The notes: generated from the letters alone by a model not told the origin. A DNA stretch of 17,137 bases from a bacterium (GCA_027294925.1 JAPULM010000664.1:1-17137); one strand, 5' to 3'. Positions 6,707-14,865 are shown, counted from the first letter of the stretch. Numbers and translations: made by a program.

Positions 6707-6799
6707 GGTCCTTCATTCCGGAGCCCTTTTCCGGACATTTCTTTCCATTCCGTGTTTTCATTCTAAGGTGGGGGCGTAAAGATCCCCTGATTCACCAAC

Positions 6800-7384
6800 A
6801 TGCAGCAGGCAAAAGCACGTCTACGGCAACGCCTATTGTCTGAACGGGCCACGCTTACAGCAGCGGAAGTTCAACATAAGAGCGCAAAAATTGCCGCTGG
6901 TGTATCTGGGTTGTCCACTTTCCAGGCCAGTCATACCATTATGGTGTATTTGGCGTTGGCACAAGAAGTTCAAACATCAGGCATTATTGATGCGGCACGG
7001 CATCATAATAAACGTATTGTTGTGCCTGTGGTCGAAGGGGGAAATTTGGTTGCCCTAGAATTACCCCTTGAGTCGGCCCAGCTTCGTCGTGGCCGGCTTG
7101 GTATTCTGGAGCCTAGTTTGGATGGAACGATTGTACAACCTGACGACATTCCATTGATTGTGGTGCCTGGAATAGCATTTGACCGGCAAGGCGGCCGTCT
7201 GGGATTTGGTAAAGGTTACTACGACCGGTTCTTACAACAGATGCCACCAACGGCTTACGCTTATGGCCTCGCTTTTGCCATGCAAATTGTGCCACGGGTA
7301 CCACAGATGGCACATGACATTTGCGTGCATAGCATTATGACAGAGCAGGAATTTATTCCTTGCCAAGATCATGCTACTAGCTAA
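6800..7384 (+). CDS. 5-formyltetrahydrofolate cyclo-ligase (5,10-methenyltetrahydrofolate synthetase)
   Basis: This enzyme uses ATP to convert 5-formyltetrahydrofolate to 5,10-methenyltetrahydrofolate, returning a storage folate to one-carbon metabolism. At 194 residues it has normal length. A basic N-terminal helix (KARLRQRLLSERATL) is followed by the family signature around residues 125-145: PGIAFDRQGGRLGFGKGYYDRF, here split as PGIAFDR and GRLGFGKGYYDRF. An in-frame TGA at 6788-6790 forces a start at or after 6791, and ATG 6800 fits the family. It has no adjacent ribosome-binding site. The nearest, AAGGTGGGG (6765-6773), is 26 bases away, with a GGGG/CCCC stem (6771-6787) between. The gene is called ygfA or fau in E. 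coli. It links functionally to purH, which needs 10-formyltetrahydrofolate. Confidence 0.93.
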   Translation: MQQAKARLRQRLLSERATLTAAEVQHKSAKIAAGVSGLSTFQASHTIMVYLALAQEVQTSGIIDAARHHNKRIVVPVVEGGNLVALELPLESAQLRRGRLGILEPSLDGTIVQPDDIPLIVVPGIAFDRQGGRLGFGKGYYDRFLQQMPPTAYAYGLAFAMQIVPRVPQMAHDICVHSIMTEQEFIPCQDHATS

Positions 7385-7426
7385 CCGCGATAAGCGTTAG
7401 CTTTGGAAAATATAAGGAGAATGCCA

Positions 7427-8995
7427 TTGAGTCTGAACGACCCATCATTCACAGAAATAGTTCTTGTCATTGGCGGCGCAGGATTGTTATTGGGTTATAC
7501 CGTACGGTCGGTTTTAGCGCGGCGTTATTGGCGTAAGACGCAAGATCAGGTTCAACAGACGCTTCGCAACGCGGAGAAACAAGCTGACGACAAAGTACGT
7601 GAGGCGGTGGTTGAGGCGAAAGATTCATGGTACCGCAAACAGGCGCTGTATGAGAAAGAAGTCGAAGGTTCAAAGCGCGAGTTGCAACGCCTAGAGCAAA
7701 AGATGACACAACGCGGGGATAATCTCGAACGTAGAGATGAACGTCTTGATCTAAAAGAACGTGATCTGCAACAGCGCGACCACCACCTAGTTGAGCGCGA
7801 AAACCAGTTTATAGAAGAAGAAAAACAGCTGGCTGAAGCGCTTGACGCACAAACGCGTCGCCTCGAACAAATAGCCCATATGACTGCGCCTGAAGCGCAA
7901 CAGCAGTTGATGGACCGTATACTGGCAGACGCTCGCTCGCAGATTGCGGAACGCGTTCGGCGTCTGGAAGATGAAGCAAAGGAGCTTGCCCGTAAGCGAG
8001 CCAGTTTCTATACAAGTTTAGCAATTCAGCGTTATGCAGCAGATCATGTGGTTGAAAGTTCAGTCTCGGTCGTCACCCTCCCCCATGAGGAGATGAAGGG
8101 CCGTATCATCGGACGCGAGGGACGTAACATTAGAGCATTTGAGACCGCCACCGGAATCGATCTCATCATTGATGATACGCCCGAAGCCGTTATTATTTCC
8201 GGCTTTGATCCGATTCGACGTGAAATTGCACGTTTAACGCTTGAGCGTCTCGTCGCTGATGGGCGAATTCATCCTGGACGAATTGAGGAGATGGTGGAAA
8301 AGGTGAAACAGGAAATGGATACGCTGCTAAAAGAGGAAGGTGAATCGGCAGCCTTTGAAGTGGGGATTGACGACCTGCATCCCGAAATTGTTAAGTTATT
8401 GGGACGCCTAAAATACCGCACTAGCTACTCCCAAAACGTATTGCAGCATGTCAAAGAAACGGCGTTTCTGGCCGGCATTATGGCCGCTGAACTCGGCGCC
8501 GACGCTAAACTGGCGCGCCGTGCCGGCTTATTACATGACATTGGCAAAGCCGCCGATCACATGACCCAGGGTACGCACGTTCAAATTGGACAAGAAATTG
8601 CCAAAAGGTATGGTGAACACGATATTGTGCTAAACGCCATTGGATGTCATCACGAAGATGAAGAACCCCGCCATATCGAAGCAATTTTGGTCGCGGCATC
8701 GGATGCGTTATCGGCTGCTCGGCCCGGGGCTCGGCGCGAAATGCTGGAAGGATACGTGAAACGGCTGCAGAAACTTGAAGATATTGGCGATTCATTTGAC
8801 GGGGTTGAAAAAACGTTTGCGATCCAGGCTGGGCGAGAAATTCGTATCATTGTGAACCCCAGCAAGATGAGCGATGATGAAGCACGCATGCTAGCCCGAG
8901 ATGTGGCAAAGCAAATAGAGCAAGAAATGTCTTATCCTGGGCAGATCAAAGTAACGGTTCTCCGTGAGACCCGCGTGACAGATTATGCGCGTTAG
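7427..8995 (+). CDS. rny: Ribonuclease Y
   Basis: RNase Y is a membrane-anchored endoribonuclease that starts mRNA decay. An N-terminal hydrophobic segment ([16 protein letters not shown], residues about 11-26) is followed by a long charged coiled coil to about residue 190. A KH RNA-binding domain follows with [12 protein letters not shown] at about 225-236. The HD nuclease domain has LLHDIGK at about 368-374, then the HHEDEEP segment. TTG 7427 is preferred as start because AAGGAG (7414-7419) lies 7 bases upstream. ATG 7421 is only 1 base from that site, and the TTG at 7403 lies ahead of it. This gives 522 residues. It follows the cyclo-ligase gene by 42 bases and is probably in the same operon. 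Confidence 0.96.
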   Translation: MSLNDPSFTEIVLVIGGAGLLLGYTVRSVLARRYWRKTQDQVQQTLRNAEKQADDKVREAVVEAKDSWYRKQALYEKEVEGSKRELQRLEQKMTQRGDNLERRDERLDLKERDLQQRDHHLVERENQFIEEEKQLAEALDAQTRRLEQIAHMTAPEAQQQLMDRILADARSQIAERVRRLEDEAKELARKRASFYTSLAIQRYAADHVVESSVSVVTLPHEEMKGRIIGREGRNIRAFETATGIDLIIDDTPEAVIISGFDPIRREIARLTLERLVADGRIHPGRIEEMVEKVKQEMDTLLKEEGESAAFEVGIDDLHPEIVKLLGRLKYRTSYSQNVLQHVKETAFLAGIMAAELGADAKLARRAGLLHDIGKAADHMTQGTHVQIGQEIAKRYGEHDIVLNAIGCHHEDEEPRHIEAILVAASDALSAARPGARREMLEGYVKRLQKLEDIGDSFDGVEKTFAIQAGREIRIIVNPSKMSDDEARMLARDVAKQIEQEMSYPGQIKVTVLRETRVTDYAR

Positions 8996-9011
8996 ACCAT
9001 CATGCTGCAAT

Positions 9012-9060
9012 TACCCTATCAGGCTAGCGGGGTAAGGATCTGTTGATCTCAAAAGCAATC
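9012..9060. repeat. Dispersed hairpin repeat, copy 2 (between convergent rny and holB)
   Basis: TTACCC (9011-9016) pairs with GGGTAA (9030-9035). The first 26 bases match copy 1 (2455-2480) at 20 positions, and both copies end in GCAATC after a less conserved stretch. It fills most of the 70-bp gap between the convergent rny and holB stops, so it may act as a terminator or 3'-end stabiliser in either direction. No T-run is seen on either side. Confidence 0.55.
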
Positions 9061-9065
9061 TGAGG

Positions 9066-10058
9066 CTAAGCAGGCGTCGCGCTGGCGAAGGCTTGATGAA
9101 TTTGTATTAACGACTGCTCAAAAATCAGTTGGGGATTGCTATTCAGACCGAGGTAAGCACGAAATTGCTGGAGTTGAGTAAAGGCCTCGATAAGCTGATC
9201 AAGTTGTGCCCGGCGCGCTAAAGGCGCTAGTTCCGTAGATAGATCACGATTGTGAAGTACAGTAGACGGCGCTACTTTTAGCATGGTTAGATCGCGCAAG
9301 AACAAAGATAGCCAATGCAGCAACGCTTCGCATTGATCGCGTTTACCAGCAAGTTGCCGAGCCTGGAGGAATGAAGCCATCCCTTTGGCTTGGGCCGCGT
9401 TTTGTAATATTGTATGAGCTGTCTGTCTTAAAGCGAGCGTTTCCGCCGCGCTTTCCGGCGAGAAACGATCTGCACGTCCTTCTGCAAGGGCAGCCGCCAG
9501 ACTTGCCGTTTCAGTATCCATCTCATGCTGAGTAAAGATGGTGTACAAATGCTCTGGCGCCAGAGGCTGAAAAGGTATAAGCTGGCAACGGGAAATAATG
9601 GTTACCGGTACAGCATCCTTATGTCCTGTGAGCACAAGCAGTAAGGCGTTGCCCGGAGGTTCCTCTAAGGTCTTCAAAAGGGCATTGGCTGCCGGCAAGG
9701 TCAAATGCTCGCACCCATCAAAGATGACGGTGGTGCGTTGTTTCTCATATGGTTTGTAGCTCAACTGATGTTGGACCGTACGTATCTGATCAATTTTAAT
9801 CGTCGTCTCATCAGCGGCGACCAACACAACGTCAGGATGATTCCCAGCAGTGATTTTATGACACGCCGCACAGGCATCACAGGCATCCGGACCTGCCGTA
9901 AGACAGTAGAGGGCTTTAGTAAACTGAAAAGCGGCAAGTTTTTTTCCGACCCCGGATGGCCCGTAAAACAGATATGCATGAGCGAGACGCTCACCAGTCA
10001 ATGCGTTCTGCAGCATCTTGACGGCTCGTTGTTGTCCAAGCACCTGGCGGAACGCCAC
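9066..10058 (-). CDS. holB: DNA polymerase III subunit delta'
   Basis: Delta' is part of the clamp loader that places the beta clamp on DNA during replication. The 330-residue protein has the AAA+ clamp-loader fold: GQQRAVKML at the N-terminus, then P-loop GPSGVGKK (33-40), then a zinc-binding cluster Cys52, Cys60, Cys63, Cys66. NALLKTLEEPPGNALLLVLT follows, with the SRC motif in TIISRCQLIPF. The P-loop ends in Lys instead of Thr/Ser, which fits delta' being a non-hydrolysing subunit and separates it from DnaX. The start is GTG at 10058, with GGAG 8 bases upstream on its strand and an in-frame TGA just above. It is the only minus-strand gene, convergent with rny and divergent from hrcA. Confidence 0.93.
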   Translation of the reverse strand: MAFRQVLGQQRAVKMLQNALTGERLAHAYLFYGPSGVGKKLAAFQFTKALYCLTAGPDACDACAACHKITAGNHPDVVLVAADETTIKIDQIRTVQHQLSYKPYEKQRTTVIFDGCEHLTLPAANALLKTLEEPPGNALLLVLTGHKDAVPVTIISRCQLIPFQPLAPEHLYTIFTQHEMDTETASLAAALAEGRADRFSPESAAETLALRQTAHTILQNAAQAKGMASFLQARQLAGKRDQCEALLHWLSLFLRDLTMLKVAPSTVLHNRDLSTELAPLARRAQLDQLIEAFTQLQQFRAYLGLNSNPQLIFEQSLIQIHQAFASATPA

Positions 10059-10247
10059 CCTTCATTCTCCATCTATCCGTGTCATATCAATCGCACCTTT
10101 CAACATTTCTTGTGTGTACAGCATATCATAGGCATTGGCATTCTAACACCCCTTATCCGTACGCCCAGGCCGACCGGCACCCAGTTAAGTACATGGATAA
10201 AATGTTTGCATATTTTCCACCCCCATAGCAGCAGACTGAGACAGGCT

Positions 10248-10277
10248 AAGGCGGATTTCGGAAGGCGGATTTCGGAA
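10248..10277. repeat. Perfect 14-bp tandem duplication
   Basis: GGCGGATTTCGGAA occurs at 10250-10263 and again at 10264-10277, with the AA at 10248-10249 extending the periodicity to 30 bp. It lies about 30 bp upstream of the CIRCE half-site. It may be a recent slippage duplication or paired binding sites. Confidence 0.85.
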
Positions 10278-10307
10278 TTGAAAAAAAAGGGGTTGTTCCG
10301 TATAGCC

Positions 10308-10316
10308 GAGTGCTAA
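10308..10316 (+). promoter_or_regulatory. Perfect CIRCE half-site upstream of hrcA
   Basis: GAGTGCTAA equals the right arm of the HrcA operator CIRCE (TTAGCACTC-N9-GAGTGCTAA). The nine bases where the left arm should lie (10290-10298, GGGTTGTTC) match it at only two positions. The site is 8 bases upstream of the -35 of the hrcA promoter. HrcA normally binds the full inverted repeat, so this may be a decayed operator. Confidence 0.45.
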
Positions 10317-10324
10317 CTTTCTTG

Positions 10325-10352
10325 TTGCGTGTTATAGCAGCACAAGTATAAT
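10325..10352 (+). promoter_or_regulatory. Sigma70-type promoter for hrcA
   Basis: A perfect TATAAT (10347-10352) has TTGCGT (10325-10330) 16 bases upstream, with the first three bases of the -35 matching. Transcription would start near 10359, about 47 bases before the hrcA ATG. Confidence 0.5.
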
Positions 10353-10405
10353 GAGCCGTAGTTTAGAATTATTCGAGTACATCAAGACGCGATGAGGTGA
10401 CAGGC

Positions 10406-11461
10406 ATGCGAGGCGCTTCGGATCACCACCAAATAGATGAACGTAATGAAAATATTCTGATGGCTGTTATACAGAGCTTTATTTCCACTGCGGAGCCCGT
10501 TGGTTCGCGTATGCTCTCCAAGCGTTACAATTTTGGCCTGAGTCCAGCCACCATCCGTAACGTGATGTCAGATCTTGAGGAATCTGGTTTCTTAGAGCAG
10601 CCCCACATCTCAGCCGGGCGCGTACCAACAGACTTGGGTTATCGATTTTATGTCAATCACTTACCAGGCACGCAGGAATTAAGTGCGGAAGAGTCGGCTC
10701 TCATTACTCAACGCTTCGCGCCATTCCGCGGTGAGGTTGACGAGGTCATGGCAGAAGCCTCACGCCTCCTGTCCGAAATATCAAGCTATGCCGGTATCGT
10801 CTTACGTAAATTTTCTACGACGGTTTTTAGTCGCATTGAATTTGTAAAAGTACGCGGGCAACAGGTGCTTGCTATTTTTGTTATGGAGTCAGGCATTGTA
10901 CAGAATAAGCTTGTCGTGCTGGACGAGGAATTGACTCAAGATGAACTTCACCGCGTGTCCAATTACCTAAATCAAGAATTCTCAGGACAACAGTTGGGTA
11001 CGATTCGTCAGAATCTGTTGGAGCGTATGGCTGAAGACAAAGTTAAGTATGATCAGCTCTTACAACAAGTCATGCAGGTAGGCCAAAAAATCTTTGACTC
11101 ACGGACAGAGACCGAGGACGATATCTACCTGGGTGGCACAACGAATATTATGGATCAGCCCGAGTTCATGGCCAATGTAGACCGTATGAAAGAGCTGTTT
11201 AAAGCTTTCGAGCAGAAAAGCCGTCTTATCAGTATTCTCGATTTGTGTCTAGGCGAATCGGGTATCCATGTTATATTGGGCTCAGAAACGCCATATGAAG
11301 ACATTCAGGAATGCAGCTTCGTCACCCACACATATAACTACAGCGATCAGACAATCGGGGTGCTGGGTGTTATTGGGCCAAAGCGGATGGCCTATCCACG
11401 GGTGATGGCTATCGTAGACTACACCGCGAACCAAATTAGTAAAATTCTCACCGAGGGGTAA
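10406..11461 (+). CDS. hrcA: Heat-inducible transcription repressor HrcA
   Basis: HrcA represses chaperone operons by binding CIRCE operators, with its activity tuned by GroEL. The N-terminal winged-helix region runs to about residue 75, with the signature SPATIRNVMSDLEESGFL followed by HISAGRVPTDLGYRFYV. The GAF-like central and dimerisation regions follow (SETPYEDIQECSFVTHTY, GVLGVIGPKRMAYPRV). ATG 10406 is chosen over the in-frame GTG at 10397, because GAGGTGA (10394-10400), which contains that GTG, is its ribosome-binding site. This gives 351 residues. The next gene is prmA, not grpE-dnaK-dnaJ as in the Bacillus-type operon, so its targets must lie elsewhere in the genome. Confidence 0.95.
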   Translation: MRGASDHHQIDERNENILMAVIQSFISTAEPVGSRMLSKRYNFGLSPATIRNVMSDLEESGFLEQPHISAGRVPTDLGYRFYVNHLPGTQELSAEESALITQRFAPFRGEVDEVMAEASRLLSEISSYAGIVLRKFSTTVFSRIEFVKVRGQQVLAIFVMESGIVQNKLVVLDEELTQDELHRVSNYLNQEFSGQQLGTIRQNLLERMAEDKVKYDQLLQQVMQVGQKIFDSRTETEDDIYLGGTTNIMDQPEFMANVDRMKELFKAFEQKSRLISILDLCLGESGIHVILGSETPYEDIQECSFVTHTYNYSDQTIGVLGVIGPKRMAYPRVMAIVDYTANQISKILTEG

Positions 11462-11538
11462 GGTGTTCTCTGAGGTGGTTCTCTTGCCTCGTTTTCACCT
11501 TATCGCATGCCAGGTCACGTAGCAGCAATAGGTCATAC

Positions 11539-12462
11539 ATGCAGTGGTGGGATGTCTATGTACAAGTTCCTGGCAATTTGGGCGAAACGATTGAGACCTA
11601 CATCCAGCAGTTGGGATCGCGGGGGGTCGTAACCTATGATGACGCGGTTCTATCACCTGAGCAGACGATCGCTGATCAGGTGCGGGCGCACGGTGCCGGC
11701 TGGACGGTATTATATGGCGCCTTGCCGGTTGATGTGACATTACCGGTGCGGATCTGTGCGCTACAGCAGTTTCTGCTAACCTGCACCAAAGGCACTGACG
11801 TTCCCTACTGGAAACTGTACAGCCGCCCCCTACGTGACCAAGATTATCTTACCCAATGGCATCGTTTCTTTCACCCAATCTCCATTGCTCAACGACTGGT
11901 GATTCATCCACCCTGGGAAAGCGTTACCGTCACGTCACCGGTAAATCGGCTCGTGATCGAACCGGGCTTGGCGTTCGGTACGGGTTTGCATCCAACCACC
12001 CGGATGTGCCTGACCTTATTGGCACAGTGCGTAACCCCGGATCAAAACGGCAGTATACTTGACGTAGGTTGTGGATCAGGCATCCTCAGTTTAGCAGCGC
12101 TTAAATTTGGAGCGGCTACTGCCGTTGGCATCGATATTGACCCCAAAGCCGTGCAGGAAGCCGCTAGAAACGCCGCCCTCAATGGCTTGCATGAAAAAGG
12201 CCGCTTCCTTGCAGGGACTTTGAACATGATTAGCGGTCAATTCACATGGATCGCGGCGAATGTTTTTCTCGACCCTCTCATTGAGATGATGCCGATGCTT
12301 GCCGAGCGCCTTGCACCGCAGGGCCATATCATGCTATCCGGCGTCTTGGCAGCACAGGAAAGATCGCTTCGGCATGCCATGCAAGCAGCTCAATTAAATG
12401 TGCAGCAACGCCTGACAGAGGGGAAGTGGGTGACACTTCAGGGCCAGCATTTGCAGGCATGA
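11539..12462 (+). CDS. prmA: Ribosomal protein L11 methyltransferase
   Basis: PrmA uses S-adenosylmethionine to trimethylate ribosomal protein L11. The 307-residue length is usual. The N-terminal L11-recognition domain runs to about residue 100. The methyltransferase domain then has FGTGLHPTT, the SAM-binding loop LDVGCGSG (174-181), GIDIDPKAVQEAARNAALNG, and NVFLDPLIEM at the place of the usual N-I-L-A-D-P-L motif. The ribosome-binding site is weak (TAGG 6 bases upstream). It lies 77 bases after hrcA and 30 before rsmE. The prmA-rsmE pair is widespread next to hrcA or dnaJ. Confidence 0.94.
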   Translation: MQWWDVYVQVPGNLGETIETYIQQLGSRGVVTYDDAVLSPEQTIADQVRAHGAGWTVLYGALPVDVTLPVRICALQQFLLTCTKGTDVPYWKLYSRPLRDQDYLTQWHRFFHPISIAQRLVIHPPWESVTVTSPVNRLVIEPGLAFGTGLHPTTRMCLTLLAQCVTPDQNGSILDVGCGSGILSLAALKFGAATAVGIDIDPKAVQEAARNAALNGLHEKGRFLAGTLNMISGQFTWIAANVFLDPLIEMMPMLAERLAPQGHIMLSGVLAAQERSLRHAMQAAQLNVQQRLTEGKWVTLQGQHLQA

Positions 12463-12492
12463 TCCTTACTACTGGCGTAAAGGAAACCGGTC

Positions 12493-13251
12493 ATGCGTCG
12501 TGTGCGAATTGCCCCAGGACTGCAGCCAGGGGATGAGATTGTTTTGCCGCGGGAAGTTGCACATTATATAACCCGAGTATTGCGCTTGCAGATTGGCGAC
12601 GAGCTCCAGGCCTTTGACGGGGTCACGTCTGAATACGATCTGCGGTTAACGGCTGTCTCGCCGGTTACGGTTGCAGGGCAGGTGCTCCGAAAGTGGACAA
12701 AGCCGCCTGTTTCTCTCACTCCATTAGTGCTTGGGCAGGCTATCCCAAAAGGCTCAAAGATGGACCTCATTGTGGAAAAATGTTCAGAGCTGGGCCTGAC
12801 GACACTGGTGCCTTTATATACTGAACGTACGGTACCCCGCAACATCGCGGGCCGCGTACATGAAAAGTTGGGGCGCTGGCATCGTATTGCCGCAGCCGCC
12901 GCCAAACAGTGCGGTCGCCTGACCCTACTCGAGATTCACAACCCGATGACACTTAACCAGTTTTGTACGGATTATCAAACTTCGCCGGTTAAACTTATCT
13001 GTTGGGAAAAAGAAATGCGGCAGAGTCTGTCGCACAGCCTCGATCAACAGAGCGGACAACGTTCAGTGGCTGTTCTGGTTGGACCGGAAGGCGGGTGGAG
13101 CGAGCAAGAAATCAGCCTCGCCCAAACACACGGTTTTCGTACTGCACATCTTGGCCCTCTGACCTTGCGTACGGAAACAGCGGCCATGGTTGTCACCAGC
13201 TTGATACGATATCATCTCGGCGATTTTGAGTTACAAAGGAACCCGGTATGA
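12493..13251 (+). CDS. rsmE: 16S rRNA (uracil-1498-N3)-methyltransferase
   Basis: RsmE methylates U1498 of 16S rRNA in the assembled 30S subunit. It is a SPOUT-class, knotted methyltransferase of 252 residues, normal for the family. Motifs in order are HYITRVLRLQIGDE in the N-terminal PUA-like part, QAIPKGSKMDLIVEKCSELG, ERTVPR, RWHRIAAAAAKQCGR, LVGPEGGWSEQE and LGPLTLRTETAAM, which forms the SAM-binding knot. AAAGGAAA precedes ATG 12493. The stop overlaps the purH start in ATGA, indicating translational coupling. Confidence 0.95.
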   Translation: MRRVRIAPGLQPGDEIVLPREVAHYITRVLRLQIGDELQAFDGVTSEYDLRLTAVSPVTVAGQVLRKWTKPPVSLTPLVLGQAIPKGSKMDLIVEKCSELGLTTLVPLYTERTVPRNIAGRVHEKLGRWHRIAAAAAKQCGRLTLLEIHNPMTLNQFCTDYQTSPVKLICWEKEMRQSLSHSLDQQSGQRSVAVLVGPEGGWSEQEISLAQTHGFRTAHLGPLTLRTETAAMVVTSLIRYHLGDFELQRNPV

Positions 13252-14819
13252 AGAAAATTCAACGAGCCCTAGTCAGTGTGTGGCGCAAGGAAGGTATTGT
13301 GCCCTTGGTGGAGGACCTGCGGCGCTACAATATTGAAATTTTGTCCACCGGCGGCACGGCTACAGTGCTGACGGAGCATGGTATCCCGGTAACGCCGGTC
13401 GAAACGGTCACCGGGGCGCCGGAAATGCTCGGGGGACGCGTTAAAACCCTTCACCCCCGTCTGCACGGCGGTATTCTTGCACGCCGAGATGATCCTGAGC
13501 AGATGGACGAGGTGACACAGCACAGTTTATCCCTCATCGATTTAGTGGTGGTGGATCTCTATCCGTTTGAACAAGTCATACAACAAAAGCAAGTCGATCT
13601 CAAAACCGCTCTTGAGCACATTGATATCGGCGGTCCTACGATGTTACGTGCAGCAGCCAAAAATTTCCCTGATGTGGCTGTCGTCTGTGATCCAAGCCAG
13701 TATGACCTGGTACGGACTGAACTCCAACAGTGCAACGGCGCTACGACCCACCCCCTGAGACAGCGGCTGGCGCTCGAAGCGTTTCAGCGCATCGCAGCCT
13801 ATGATGGCGCCATCAGCGCTTACTTACAGCAGCTCAACAGCACTTCGCAGGCAAAACGGATGTTCTCCGCTTATCAACCTGTCGCGCTACGCCAGGTCCG
13901 AACCCTACGCTATGGCGAGAACCCCCACCAGCAAGCCGCGCTTTACCAAACCCCTTTACCATCGGCTCCCAGCCTGGTAACAGCGGCGCAATTGCATGGT
14001 AAGGAGTTGTCCTACAATAATCTTGCCGACGCTGACGCAGCCTTAGTCGCCGTACAAGAGTTTACGGAAACAGCGGTGGTCATTGTCAAACATCAAACGC
14101 CTTGTGGGATTGCTGCTGGTGACAGCCTCGCCTCGGCCTACCAACGTGCCTATGCGACAGACCCTGATTCTGCCTCAGGCGGGGTCATTAGTTGCAACCG
14201 AGAAATCGATACCGAATTCGCCCAAGCCATTGGTGACCGCTTCATTGAAGTCCTGCTAGCTCCCGCCTTTCAACCGGAAGCTTTAAGTATCCTAAAACGT
14301 AAGAAAAATCGCAGGTTACTGGCTTTAGGCGAAGGGCTTGAGCAAACTGAGGCACCCTCTCCCCGCTTATTATGGCGTAGTATAGCCGGCGGCGCACTCG
14401 CGCAAGAAATTGATCGGGGACAGGTGACGTCTGAAGATTTACAGATTGTAACCGAACGCCATCCAACCGCAGAAGAAATAGCGACGATGCTATTCGCTTG
14501 GAAAGTTATAAAACACGTCAAGTCCAACGCTGTCATCCTGGCACAGGATGGACAGACAGTCGGTATTGGCGCCGGCCAAATGAGCCGTGTGGACGCAAGC
14601 CGGATGGCATTAATGAAAGCCCGCAGCAGCCCGGAAGGATGCGTAGCAGCCTCTGACGCTTTTTTCCCCTTCCCTGACGGATTGGAGGTGCTTGCCCAGG
14701 CAGGTGTCCGAGCGCTCATTCAGCCTGGCGGCTCCGTTCGAGACAAGGAGGTTATTGCAGCGGCAAATCAGTACGGGGTCGCAATGGCCTTCACGGGTTT
14801 GCGCGCCTTCCGGCACTAA
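13248..14819 (+). CDS. purH: Bifunctional AICAR formyltransferase / IMP cyclohydrolase
   Basis: PurH catalyses the last two steps of IMP synthesis. It formylates AICAR from 10-formyltetrahydrofolate and then closes the ring. The 523-residue length is normal. The N-terminal cyclohydrolase domain has STGGT, GGRVKTLHPRLHGG and HIDIGGPTMLRAAAKN. The formyltransferase domain has LRYGENPHQ, Lys281-His282 in VKHQTPCG, VKSNAV, GIGAGQMSRVD, SDAFFPFPDG and IQPGGSVRD. The usual N-terminal SVSDKTG reads SVWRKEG (10-16), so the Asp and Thr of that loop are replaced; the Lys remains. Its start overlaps the rsmE stop by 4 bp. purD follows after 46 bases. Formyl donor supply connects it to the cyclo-ligase gene. 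Confidence 0.97.
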   Translation: MKKIQRALVSVWRKEGIVPLVEDLRRYNIEILSTGGTATVLTEHGIPVTPVETVTGAPEMLGGRVKTLHPRLHGGILARRDDPEQMDEVTQHSLSLIDLVVVDLYPFEQVIQQKQVDLKTALEHIDIGGPTMLRAAAKNFPDVAVVCDPSQYDLVRTELQQCNGATTHPLRQRLALEAFQRIAAYDGAISAYLQQLNSTSQAKRMFSAYQPVALRQVRTLRYGENPHQQAALYQTPLPSAPSLVTAAQLHGKELSYNNLADADAALVAVQEFTETAVVIVKHQTPCGIAAGDSLASAYQRAYATDPDSASGGVISCNREIDTEFAQAIGDRFIEVLLAPAFQPEALSILKRKKNRRLLALGEGLEQTEAPSPRLLWRSIAGGALAQEIDRGQVTSEDLQIVTERHPTAEEIATMLFAWKVIKHVKSNAVILAQDGQTVGIGAGQMSRVDASRMALMKARSSPEGCVAASDAFFPFPDGLEVLAQAGVRALIQPGGSVRDKEVIAAANQYGVAMAFTGLRAFRH

Positions 14820-14865
14820 CCTGCAATCGAATGAACAAAATAAGTAGCTGAAAAGGAATGCCGCG

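Larger units (their letters stand above)
5969..6799 (+). other. 831-bp region with no convincing gene and several hairpins; possible site of an RNA gene
   Basis: No reading frame here has family features or a good ribosome-binding site. Structures seen: GCGT-cta-ACGC (6119-6129); a hairpin with T-rich 3' side (6195-6220); a 10-bp stem with one bulge (6263-6288); CAGAC/GTCTG (6415-6430); TACATC/GATGTA (6504-6530); ACGAG/CTCGT (6597-6616); an 8-bp stem with one mismatch, GGCTTATC/GACAAGCC (6618-6641); TCCGG/CCGGA (6717-6735). In many proteobacteria the gap between zapA and the cyclo-ligase gene holds ssrS (6S RNA). I could not fold a convincing 6S rod here by eye, so no RNA gene is called. Confidence 0.5.
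10059..10405. other. Divergent intergenic region between holB and hrcA
   Basis: This 347-bp stretch holds no credible gene. It contains a 14-bp tandem duplication (10248-10277), an A-run (10281-10288), a perfect CIRCE half-site (10308-10316) and a promoter with TATAAT (10347-10352) for hrcA. On the minus strand a TATGAT -10-like hexamer (+ coordinates 10125-10130) could serve holB, but it has no good -35. Confidence 0.6.

Noticed and set aside
8996..9065. A classical bidirectional rho-independent terminator between rny and holB
   Set aside because: The hairpin lacks a T-run on either strand; it is listed as a repeat instead.
9939..9962. Loss of the Thr/Ser in the HolB P-loop (GVGKK) as a sign of a broken gene
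   Set aside because: Delta' subunits commonly have degenerate P-loops and do not hydrolyse ATP; the rest of the protein is intact.
9705..10316. A 203-codon open frame on the + strand
   Set aside because: It lies opposite holB for most of its length, has no family features, and runs through the hrcA control region; it is a shadow of holB.
10290..10316. A complete CIRCE operator
   Set aside because: Only the right arm is present; the left arm matches two of nine positions.
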